From Streptomyces sp. ERV7 (GTDB lineage: Bacteria; Actinomycetota; Actinomycetes; Streptomycetales; Streptomycetaceae), in assembly GCF_001653515.1 (NCBI RefSeq), contig NZ_LYOY01000040.1:620001-684000 (forward strand): a stretch of DNA of 64,000 nt, in the 5' to 3' direction. The position numbers and the translations under genes are program-made. Position 1 is the stretch's first letter. Each line of letters begins with the position of its first letter. Below the pieces are notes generated by a model, which had not been told where the DNA came from, did not search any database, and saw only the letters and a list, made by a program, of their open reading frames with translations. This document shows positions 45,686 to 53,068 of this stretch, one piece after another.

Positions 45686-47203
45686 GTGGGTTTCGCGGAG
45701 AAGCGCGGAAGCTACTGGCGCGGTCGCTACAAGACCGAGCCCGGCAAGCACCTCACGGTCGTTGACGACCAGGGCAAGGCCATCAGGTTCGCCACCAAAG
45801 GCGAGGCCCAGCGCGCCGCCAGCGAAGCCGAGAACAAGTACCGGCGCGGTGACTGGCGCGACCCGGCCCTCGGTCAGGAGACCTTCGGCGAGTACGCGAG
45901 CCGCTGGTACGCCGCCCAGGACCTGGCCGCGTCGACCATGCAGAACTACAGGCGCCACATCGAGGAGCACCTGCTCCCCGACTTCGGGGACAAGGCGCTC
46001 ATCGGCATCCTGCGCACGGACGTCGAGCTGTGGGAGAAGAAAGAGCGGGCCGTGTACGCGGCCTCCAGCGTCAAGACCTGGCGCTCGACGCTCCACCTGA
46101 TCTTCGAGGACGCGATCGACGAGGGCCTGCTCACGTCCAACCCGGCAGCCAGGCGGCGGGGGCGCGGCAAGCGTGCGGGCCGCTCCCGCGACCGAGGCCC
46201 GGAGAAAGTCGTCACGGACGCGCTCGGCATCCTGCTGGCCGCCGAACGGGCCGCCCTGCTGTCCGGCCGTGACGACGAGTTCGTCGCCGTGGTCCTCAAG
46301 GCATACACCGGCATGCGCTGGGGCGAAATCGCTGGTCTGGAAACGGAGTTCGTCCGCTCCTCCTCGGCCCGCGTCGAGTGGCAGCTGTACGAGCTCGACA
46401 CCGGCGAGATGGTGCGCTGCCCGCCTAAGGACGACAGCTACCGCACCATCGACTCGACGGACTGGCTGTCGGCCCTGGTCTTCAACCACATCGCCCGTAC
46501 GAAGCCGACGCCCTGCCCCTGCCACGGCAAGACGTACGTCTTCCGAGGGCAGGGCGCGGCGCGCACCGGCGGCCACCAGGGCGCGAAGCTCGTCGATGTC
46601 GCACGCCGCGCCGGAGTCTCCACTGGCACGGTCTCCAACGTCCTCAACCACCCCGACCGCGTACGCGAGGACACCCGCGTCCGCGTCGAGCAGGCGATCG
46701 CCGACCTCGGGTTCGTACGGGGCGGCGTCGTGTCGGAACACGCGGCCCACTGGCGCCGAAACGGCTTCGCCACCTGGCTGTTCACCCCGGCAGTCTCCGG
46801 CTGGTACCCGAAGAAGGCGCCGCAGGAGGCCCGTCCGGTGCCGATCCTGGGCGAGCCGTGGCCCGGCATCCCGGCCCGGGGCCGCGGCGCCACGGAACGG
46901 GCCGACGCCTGCTGGCTCCCGATCGCCAAGGGCCTCACACCCCACGGCTTGCGCCACACGCACCGGACGATGATGGAGGACCTCGGCACCGAGAAGGTCC
47001 TCATGGACCAACGCATGGGCCACATCGACGGTTCGGTCTCCGCGCGCTACGCCCACGTCACCCCCGGCATGCGCAAGCGCCTCATGCTTGGCCTGACCGA
47101 GCAGTGGGAGACGGCGCTCGACGCCCGCGTGGCGATGAGCCCTCGCTCGCCGGTAAGGGTCCTCGACGCGCTATTGCTGGCGCGCCGTGAAGCGGCGAGG
47201 TAG
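45686..47203 (+). CDS. Tyrosine recombinase/integrase with inserted LacI-type HTH
   Basis: A 505-residue integrase. The N-terminal arm-binding region (MGFAEKRGSYWRGRYKTEPG) precedes a SAM-like core-binding domain (TMQNYRRHIEEHLLPDFGD). Catalytic residues of the tyrosine recombinase fold are seen: Arg in AYTGMRWGEIAGL (~212), H-x-x-R in HGLRHTHR (~420), and GHIDGSVSARYAHV with the nucleophilic Tyr (~454). Between the first Arg and H-x-x-R sits a near-complete LacI-family helix-turn-helix (LVDVARRAGVSTGTVSNVLN, ~302-350). The GTG at 45686 follows AAAGGGGAGG. It probably drives island excision and integration; no excisionase is recognised. Confidence 0.92.
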   Translation: MGFAEKRGSYWRGRYKTEPGKHLTVVDDQGKAIRFATKGEAQRAASEAENKYRRGDWRDPALGQETFGEYASRWYAAQDLAASTMQNYRRHIEEHLLPDFGDKALIGILRTDVELWEKKERAVYAASSVKTWRSTLHLIFEDAIDEGLLTSNPAARRRGRGKRAGRSRDRGPEKVVTDALGILLAAERAALLSGRDDEFVAVVLKAYTGMRWGEIAGLETEFVRSSSARVEWQLYELDTGEMVRCPPKDDSYRTIDSTDWLSALVFNHIARTKPTPCPCHGKTYVFRGQGAARTGGHQGAKLVDVARRAGVSTGTVSNVLNHPDRVREDTRVRVEQAIADLGFVRGGVVSEHAAHWRRNGFATWLFTPAVSGWYPKKAPQEARPVPILGEPWPGIPARGRGATERADACWLPIAKGLTPHGLRHTHRTMMEDLGTEKVLMDQRMGHIDGSVSARYAHVTPGMRKRLMLGLTEQWETALDARVAMSPRSPVRVLDALLLARREAAR

Positions 47204-47233
47204 TCAGCGATGGCGGTGCGTGCGATGGGGTGA

Positions 47234-47266
47234 GAGGGCCTCCGCTGGAACACGATCGAGGCCCTC
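47234..47266 (+). terminator. Probable integrase terminator
   Basis: A 9-bp stem GAGGGCCTC/GAGGCCCTC with a 15-nt loop, 30 bp past the integrase stop. The remaining gap to the HNH gene (to 47419) shows nothing else. Confidence 0.5.
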
Positions 47267-47419
47267 GTCGCGCGCGGGTTGCCACCTGCACCTCGACGGG
47301 ACGGGGAAGTCGATCGTTGCTTGAACGGACGAGATCACGCGCCCCCGCGTCGAAAGCAGCGTGAAGGGCAGGGAGGCTTGGTGCGGCTAGCCTCTTGAGG
47401 TTGCGTATCGGACATCAGG

Positions 47420-48313
47420 TCAGGCGGCGGAGGGACGCGGGTCACCGTGGAAGACCTGGCTGGTGTGCCACGAGCGGTGGGCCGCCGCGATGGGCCGAGT
47501 GCCGGGTTGAGGGCCTATGAGCGGACAGCCCGCGAGTGCTGTGACATGCTCGCGGGCAGCCTGGCTGCGGCCGATGAAGCGCTGCGAGACCAAGATGCGG
47601 TGGCCGTCGCCTATGCCCAGGACGCCCTTGTCGAAGAGCTTGTGGTGCAGCGAGCACAGGCACAGGCCGTTGTCGACGTCGTCCGGGCCGTTGAACGCCC
47701 ACCAGCGCACGTGCGCGGCCTCCAGCCCGACGGGCGCTGTGCCGATCATGCCGTCGTAGCCGCAGAAGGCGCACTGGTACTCGTACGCGGTCAGCACGAT
47801 CTCCCGCATCCGCCGGTCCCGCTGCCGCCTCCCGGGCACTGTCAGAGCGTCGGCCTCGGCCAGTTCCATTTCCAGGCCGATCGCGTCGCACAGGTCCTGG
47901 TGCAGTGACGCCGGGAAGTGAAGGACCAGCAGCACCCGTGCCATGCGGCCCAGCAGCGAAGGTTCCCGCTGGAGCGCCGCCTGAAGGTCCGGGGCGAGCC
48001 TCCCAGTGGCCCCGCTGGCGCGTAGTTCCCGCACCCCGGTGCCTGGGCTGCCGGCGCCGTTCCTGGTCCGCACTTCCCATACCCCGTCGCTGACCAGGTG
48101 ATGGAACGGATAAGCGGGTGTGGTTCCCCGCGACGGACCGTACTCCGCCAGCAGTTGCTTCAGATCCGCCTCCACCGCGCTGTACGGCAACTCGTCCGCG
48201 GCATCCGCCTGAAAACGGCCCAGCGCGTACAGCAGCAGCAACGGCTTGTGCGGCGCCCGCACCCCGTCCCGGCTCCATTGCCTCAGCTCTGCGGCTTGCT
48301 TCAGCCAATCCAT
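47420..48313 (-). CDS. HNH endonuclease, phosphorothioate-DNA-recognising type
   Basis: A 297-residue restriction nuclease of the ScoMcrA-like group. The N-terminal sulfur-binding domain region is marked by APHKPLLLLYALGRFQ and YPFHHLVSDGVWEVR. The C-terminal HNH nuclease has the zinc cysteines in QCAFCGYDG, the core VGLEAAHVRWWAFNGPDDVD, and CLCSLHHKLFDKG. Family members bind DNA carrying phosphorothioate links (Dnd modification) and cleave nearby, acting as type IV restriction. The ATG at 48313 is used; no good Shine-Dalgarno. It lies 55 bp downstream of the DUF4041/GIY-YIG gene on the same strand, so the two probably share a transcript. No dnd genes are in the window. Confidence 0.87.
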   Translation of the reverse strand: MDWLKQAAELRQWSRDGVRAPHKPLLLLYALGRFQADAADELPYSAVEADLKQLLAEYGPSRGTTPAYPFHHLVSDGVWEVRTRNGAGSPGTGVRELRASGATGRLAPDLQAALQREPSLLGRMARVLLVLHFPASLHQDLCDAIGLEMELAEADALTVPGRRQRDRRMREIVLTAYEYQCAFCGYDGMIGTAPVGLEAAHVRWWAFNGPDDVDNGLCLCSLHHKLFDKGVLGIGDGHRILVSQRFIGRSQAAREHVTALAGCPLIGPQPGTRPIAAAHRSWHTSQVFHGDPRPSAA

Positions 48314-48368
48314 GACGGTGATCGTAGTGATGCCTCTCGGCACATTGTGCTGCCCGACTTGCAAGTCC

Positions 48369-49952
48369 TCATGCGCCCGCGACGGGCTCACCGGCTTGGC
48401 CCATGCGTCGGCCGGCCCGCCATTCGAGGGCCTGGGGTTCCTCGGTGAACTCGATCAGATGCTGTCCGGCGAACTGTTGCAGCGCGTTGCGCACCTCTGC
48501 CGGGGTGGCATAGAAGAACTCCTTCCGGCTGTTGACCTGGTTGACTCGCTGCGAGGCGAAGCGCCGATGGAGCTCCGCCTCCAGGCCGACCGCGTCCTTG
48601 CTGAAGATCAGAGCGTGGACATCGAAGCGGAAGGGTACGGCCGCGCCACTCAACTCGTAGACCCGCTCCAGAGGTTCGAGTCGACGTGTCATACCGATCT
48701 TCACCATGCGATCGCCGAAGGCGCCGATGTTCGAGATGACGTACACATAGCCGGCGCGGACGTTCGCGGCGCGGGACTCGACGTCCCGCAGGGCGTTCTC
48801 GATCTCGGCCAGTTTGGCCTCCATCTCGGCCACACCCGCCTCGTCGCCGCGCTCGCGCAGGCGTTCAAGTGCCGCCTGGTAGTGGCCTTGTTCCTTGTTC
48901 AGTTTCTCGCGCTGCCGGTCGAGTTCCCGCTGGACCGCCGCCTCCTCACGCTCCCGGGCGCGCACCTCGCGCTGCGCCTCCTTCTCCTCTTCCTTCTTCT
49001 GCAGGAAGTCGGCGGTGAGTTCCAACTCCCGCACGCGCGCGTTGTGGTACTCGTCGGTGATCCGGATATGCATGGTGGCGCCCAGCCGGGCGATCGTCTC
49101 GCGGCTCTTGAAGAGCCGGTCCACCAGGGAGCCCAGCCGGTGCGGCCGCATCGAACGCACGGCGTAGTCGGCTTCGGCGTTGTATGCGCGCAGCATCAGC
49201 TTGGAGAAGTCCCGGACCATCTTCTGGCCCTCGCGCTTGGAGCCGTTGACCGTCCAGTCCGTGGCCGCTTTTACGGCGCGGCCCGCCCGGGCCAGCGCTT
49301 TGATCTCGTTCTGCAACGTGTCGAGCCGACTGCGGTAGGCGATCGCGTCGTGCAGCGCATGCCGGTAGGCGTAGACTCCGGCCTCCTGCAACATGGCGGT
49401 CTCGTCGGCATTGACGATCCGGGTCTGCAACTCGGCGAGCCGCCGCTCGGCTTCGACGACGTCCTTACGGTGACGGTCGGCCTCCTTGCGTACCCGCTCG
49501 GTCTCCTTGGCCGTCCGGCGCGCGTCGTCGAGGATCTCCTTCGCCGTCTCGCGTGCGTCCTTGAGGATCCCCTCGACCTCCTCGGCGACTTCGACGGACG
49601 CTTTCTCCCGCAGCGCGGCGGCCTCCGCCTCGACCTGTCGTACGAGGCCCGAGACCCGCGCGGCATCCAGCCCCTGTGTCCTTGCGATCCATGCCCGCAG
49701 TTCTTCGGCCTCGGACACGCCATCCGCGCGACGGCGCCCGAACAATCCGCCCTTCCGCGGCGGCGGCACCGCAGAGCCTGCGGCAGAACCGTTGGCGAGG
49801 ACGTCGGTGGCGGAGTCGGGCTCGGGCACCCACAGTTGCCATCCCGCAGGCAATGGGGGCCATGAGGGGTCGGGCCGCCAATCCGACGGCGGTATCCATC
49901 CCGCAGGTGGCACAGGCCAACCCGGCGGTGGATTGAAACGACAAGTACTCAT
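48369..49952 (-). CDS. DUF4041 + GIY-YIG (T5orf172) nuclease, SNIPE-like
   Basis: A 527-residue protein. Residues 1-45 are a Pro/Trp-rich repeat segment (PPPGWPVPPAGWIPPSDW). Helical coiled coil (~90-180) leads to the DUF4041 core (TDWTVNGSKREGQKM, LMLRAYNAEADYAV), then a long charged coiled coil (~300-395) and a C-terminal GIY-YIG nuclease (YVYVISNIGAFGDRMVKIGM, catalytic Glu in GLEAELHRRF, Asn in NSRKEFF). This matches the anti-phage nuclease SNIPE in domain content, but the N-terminal membrane helices of that protein are replaced by the Pro/Trp segment. The ATG at 49952 follows GAGGGGG. Likely defence role: cutting incoming phage DNA. Confidence 0.87.
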   Translation of the reverse strand: MSTCRFNPPPGWPVPPAGWIPPSDWRPDPSWPPLPAGWQLWVPEPDSATDVLANGSAAGSAVPPPRKGGLFGRRRADGVSEAEELRAWIARTQGLDAARVSGLVRQVEAEAAALREKASVEVAEEVEGILKDARETAKEILDDARRTAKETERVRKEADRHRKDVVEAERRLAELQTRIVNADETAMLQEAGVYAYRHALHDAIAYRSRLDTLQNEIKALARAGRAVKAATDWTVNGSKREGQKMVRDFSKLMLRAYNAEADYAVRSMRPHRLGSLVDRLFKSRETIARLGATMHIRITDEYHNARVRELELTADFLQKKEEEKEAQREVRAREREEAAVQRELDRQREKLNKEQGHYQAALERLRERGDEAGVAEMEAKLAEIENALRDVESRAANVRAGYVYVISNIGAFGDRMVKIGMTRRLEPLERVYELSGAAVPFRFDVHALIFSKDAVGLEAELHRRFASQRVNQVNSRKEFFYATPAEVRNALQQFAGQHLIEFTEEPQALEWRAGRRMGQAGEPVAGA

Positions 49953-50282
49953 TCCCCACCCCCTCGCCCTGAGGTACCCAGCGCACGGGGCGCCGGGCAA
50001 TCCCGGCAAACGTAGAGTGACATTTTCTTGCTGGTCAGCCACCAGAGCACCCGTACGTTTCACCTTGTGACACCCTTGTAACCATGCGTGAGCATCCTCG
50101 GAGGAGGGGCACGAGTTCCAGGTAGAGCGCGCCGAAGCCCCGAGCGGTGAACAGGTGACGGGCTGCGGATCTCACACGCAGACGGAGCATCGACCGGGGG
50201 AGGGCCACCTGGTGAGGTCTCGCGCCGGTAGATATGGGGAAACGCCCGGAGGTGAGGCCAACCGACCTGGCTCAATGGGTAC
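49953..50282. other. Divergent intergenic region inside the island
   Basis: A 330-bp region between the SNIPE-like gene and the gene at 50283. It contains a short direct repeat on the minus-strand leader (CACCTTGT at 50061-50068 and CACCCTTGT at 50071-50079), about one helical turn apart, possibly a regulator site. No coding signal is convincing. Confidence 0.45.
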
Positions 50283-51128
50283 ATGGAGATTGGCGAGCAC
50301 TGGGCCTACCGCGCGAGGCCGAAGGATCTGGGTAGCGCGGTTCGCGAGGTAGAGGTCGTTCGAGTGGGCGGCTCGGGCAGATCCGGCTGGATCCACGTGC
50401 GGTTTCTCGAAGGCGATGCCGCTGGGCTGCAGGAGTGGGTCAATTCCGGCTCTCTCGTAGCACCGTGGGCGGATGTCGATACGTTCCGCGCGGACGACGC
50501 GGCGGAGTCGGCACTGGTGGAGTCCTCTCGCCACGTCCGGGGCAGCACGGATTTCGAGGCCGCCCGCATGATCCTCGGATTCGTTCGCCCGAAGAACAGG
50601 CTGCGGCTGCGCCGAACAGTGGCGGACGCGGGCGTCCTGGAGCTGGGCCGCCTCGACGAGACCGCACCCCTCATCGGCATGGACGCCGCCGAACTACGCG
50701 GCGACGCCATGGTGTTCGAGAACCATGGCGGAATGTGCCTGGCAGGGTGGCCGGTCACCGAGCGCATCGCCCGCCACGTGGCCGGACACCTCGCCGACGA
50801 GATCCTTCCGGAGGTCGAGCGCAAGCAGCAGGCCATCGAGCAAGAGCGTGCCCAGTCCTCCTCCTGGTACTCCTACAGCCGGCGTGACGATCGCAAGCTG
50901 GACGCCGAGGCGGCAGTCCTGCGGACCGTCCGGGCGTGGTGCGGCCAGGACAAGGCCGAACGCTACGACGAGTTGGTTGCCCTGCGCACCGAGGTCATCC
51001 GGCTCGGAGAGCTGGTCGAGAAGGCGGTCAAGGCCCTACGCGACCGCGGCCACGGCGTCATCGCCTCCACCATTGAGCGCGACCTTGGCGTCCATATCTC
51101 CAGCCTTGATCCTGACGTGCGTCGATGA
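50283..51128 (+). CDS. Unrecognised island protein A (281 aa)
   Basis: I do not recognise this protein. It opens with a beta-rich region (IGEHWAYRARPKD, VEVVRVGGSGRSGWIHVRFL, then GLQEWVNSG), which looks like a small Tudor/SH3-type barrel. Helical segments and a long charged helix follow (KLDAEAAVLRTVRAWCGQD, LVALRTEVIRLGELVEKAVK). A Ser/Tyr-rich SSSWYSYSRRDDRK links two helices. No catalytic motif, signal or membrane segment. Coding bias is normal for Streptomyces. Its last 71 bp overlap the convergent next gene. Its position between defence genes and the tRNA suggests an accessory or defence role, by inference only. Confidence 0.75.
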   Translation: MEIGEHWAYRARPKDLGSAVREVEVVRVGGSGRSGWIHVRFLEGDAAGLQEWVNSGSLVAPWADVDTFRADDAAESALVESSRHVRGSTDFEAARMILGFVRPKNRLRLRRTVADAGVLELGRLDETAPLIGMDAAELRGDAMVFENHGGMCLAGWPVTERIARHVAGHLADEILPEVERKQQAIEQERAQSSSWYSYSRRDDRKLDAEAAVLRTVRAWCGQDKAERYDELVALRTEVIRLGELVEKAVKALRDRGHGVIASTIERDLGVHISSLDPDVRR

Positions 51129-52692
51129 AGCCGCGCCATGGATCCGGGTCCGGTTTGGGCGGCGCGGGCTGTGCCGCAGGCTTCTCCTTCTCCGGCCGGT
51201 GGGGGTGCCAGCCGTCGAGGAACGGCCGCAGCTGATCTTCTGTCGGCTCGGCGTGGAAGTTGAGGGAAGCCAGTCCTCTGCCGTTCATGGTGGGGTCGAG
51301 CCGGTCGGCCTCCGCCTTCCCCCAAGCGGACCACTCGCGCAGTCTCTCGGCTTCGATGGTGTCTTCCGACGCGGCGGCGGCTTCGTCCAGAGCGGCACAG
51401 AACGTCCGGATCTCCCCTGCGGTCTGCCACCGATCGAGGGCAGTACCGAAGTGCTCGGCCCGTACCGCGCGGACCGCCTTGATAGAAGCCACGCTGACGG
51501 CGGCTTCCCACTCCCGGCGCTCGCGCTCCTCTTGCTCCGCTTCCAGACGCCGGCGCTCGGCCTCCTGCCGCTCCTGCTCCTCTCGCAGGCGCTGCTGCTC
51601 CGCCTCTCGTTCCAGCCGGGCCCGCTCCTGCTCCTCCGCGCGCGCCTTCAACGCCCGGAAGACTGAACCGACCTGTTCCTCCAATGGCTTCTTGGCCGTG
51701 TCGGCCCATTCCTTCTTCCAGCCGTAGCTGTAGCCGGATTGCTGGCTGACCAGCAGCTCCAGTTCGCCGGAGGGCTCGAACTTCTGGGCTGGGGTGACAC
51801 GTTGCCAGTCGTACGTCCGGCGGCCCGGCTGCTTGGGTACGTACCGGACCGGCTTCTGCCGTTCGCGGAAACCGACCTCGTACGTCCTGCCGTGGACGGT
51901 GAGCAGCGGCCTCGGCTGCCTGCGCTTCTTGGACACCGCGATCTCGCCGTGGCGTGCGAGGGCTTCCTCGGCGAGGAGCCGGAGCAGCGAGAGTACCCGG
52001 GGGAGGACCTCCTCGGAGATCTCGAAGGCGCTGTGATCCGCGCTGACTGCGGCGATCACGTCCTCGACATCGGTGATCACACGGCTGCGCGCCAGCCGGA
52101 TACGGTTCCACTCGGTCTCGTCCTCGCCGGTCGCCCGGAGCAGGCCGAGGAAGAAGTCCCCCTTCGCCCGCCCGCTGTACTTGAGGCTGTATCCCTCGGG
52201 GGCGCACTGCCGGGCCGCGTCGAACGCCCTGCGGTAGCGGGCTCGCTCCTCGTCGCTGGGGTTCGGGATCCGGAGGAACCGTCCAGCCTGCTGTACCTCC
52301 ACGATCAAAGCGGCCCCGACTTCCGCCGACGACGGCTGTGGGGGCTTGGCGGCACGCTGTGGCGTCGGCTTCGTCGTGGGCGGGGCTGTGGCCTGCTTCT
52401 GTGGTGGAGGGGTGTGTTGTGTCCGTTGGCCGGAGTCTGTGGGCCGCTGCTTACGCTGAGCTGGGTCCGGCCGATCCGGGTGATGGCCGTGCTCCAGGTA
52501 GAAGCGTCCCGCGTCAGTGATCTCCGCCCGCCACTTCCCGTTCTGCTTCGGCATGGTGAGCAGGCCCCGCTCCTTGAGGGCGCGGGCGGTGAGGGCGAGC
52601 TCGGGGCTGTCCGAGGTGACGGGATCGGTTCCGCCCCCGATGCGAGTGAGGAGTGCGAGCTGCCGGTCATTTAACGGAGACCAAGGGTGCAT
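51058..52692 (-). CDS. Unrecognised island protein B, wHTH + coiled coil (544 aa)
   Basis: Function not recognised. Residues ~1-70 look like a winged helix (LNDRQLALLTRIGGG, LALTARALKERGLLTM, WRAEITDAGRFYLEHGH). A Pro/Gln/Thr-rich linker (~75-120) follows, then a mixed domain (~125-300) with GYSLKYSGRAKGDFFLGLLR and a beta-rich HGRTYEVGFRERQKPVRYVP block. A highly charged coiled coil (~345-395, repeats of Glu/Arg/Gln) is followed by a helical end (IRTFCAALDEAAAASEDTIE) and a Trp/Arg-rich tail. The 3' end overlaps the convergent gene at 50283 by 71 bp. The start ATG at 52692 has no strong Shine-Dalgarno. A DNA- or nucleotide-sensing role would fit but is not shown. Confidence 0.75.
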   Translation of the reverse strand: MHPWSPLNDRQLALLTRIGGGTDPVTSDSPELALTARALKERGLLTMPKQNGKWRAEITDAGRFYLEHGHHPDRPDPAQRKQRPTDSGQRTQHTPPPQKQATAPPTTKPTPQRAAKPPQPSSAEVGAALIVEVQQAGRFLRIPNPSDEERARYRRAFDAARQCAPEGYSLKYSGRAKGDFFLGLLRATGEDETEWNRIRLARSRVITDVEDVIAAVSADHSAFEISEEVLPRVLSLLRLLAEEALARHGEIAVSKKRRQPRPLLTVHGRTYEVGFRERQKPVRYVPKQPGRRTYDWQRVTPAQKFEPSGELELLVSQQSGYSYGWKKEWADTAKKPLEEQVGSVFRALKARAEEQERARLEREAEQQRLREEQERQEAERRRLEAEQEERERREWEAAVSVASIKAVRAVRAEHFGTALDRWQTAGEIRTFCAALDEAAAASEDTIEAERLREWSAWGKAEADRLDPTMNGRGLASLNFHAEPTEDQLRPFLDGWHPHRPEKEKPAAQPAPPKPDPDPWRGFIDARQDQGWRYGRQGRAQWWRR

Positions 52693-52794
52693 GCCGATCG
52701 TCGTACCGCCTGCGGTCTCCTCGGCACAAGCCGCAGGGCGACTCTCGCGGGGCGCACACGGCGCACGGCGTGCCGAAGGCGGAACGCCACCCGC

Positions 52795-52845
52795 TGGGAG
52801 CCGCCGGGGAGCCGCTCCTCGGAGTCGGCTCCCAAATGGCTCCCA
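52795..52845. repeat. Helically phased GGGAGCC-type repeats, possible integrase arm sites
   Basis: Four 8-mers: TGGGAGCC (52795-52802), GGGGAGCC (52806-52813), then GGCTCCCA (52827-52834) and GGCTCCCA (52838-52845). Within each pair the copies are 11 bp apart, and the two pairs point toward each other. They lie between island protein B and the tRNA terminator. Confidence 0.55.
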
Positions 52846-52866
52846 GAATGGCCCCCCAACGCAAAT

Positions 52867-52900
52867 CAGGCCCGGTTCTGATCTCTCAGAACCGGGCCTG
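52867..52900 (-). terminator. tRNA-Pro terminator
   Basis: A perfect 15-bp stem (52867-52881 with 52886-52900) with a TCTC loop, 16 bp beyond the 3' end of the tRNA on the minus strand. Confidence 0.85.
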
Positions 52901-52916
52901 ACCTGGTACTACAGCG

Positions 52917-52990
52917 TCGGGGTGGCGGGATTTGAACCCACGACCTCTTCGTCCCGAACGAAGCGCGCTGCCAAGCTGCGCTACACCCCG
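52917..52990 (-). tRNA. tRNA-Pro (anticodon CGG)
   Basis: The minus strand folds into a 74-nt cloverleaf without an encoded CCA. The acceptor CGGGGTG pairs with CACCCCG followed by A, the anticodon arm is CTTCG-TTCGGGA-CGAAG with CGG, and the T-arm has GGTTCAAATCC. Its 3' end faces the island, the usual orientation for an attachment site. Confidence 0.95.
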
Positions 52991-53068
52991 ATGTCACCGG
53001 TTGTCGCGGCGACGTCGTTTACTTTAGCCCACCGGCGGCCGGAGACGAAATCCGGTTTCGGGGCGAGG

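Noticed and set aside
46587..46740. Separate LacI-family regulator gene
   Set aside because: The helix-turn-helix is in frame inside the integrase, with catalytic motifs on both sides and no start of its own.
52741..52850. Integrase C-terminus remnant
   Set aside because: Short frames here (such as GSQRVAFRLRHAV) gave a hint of coding, but no recognisable recombinase motif; the phased repeats explain the pattern better.
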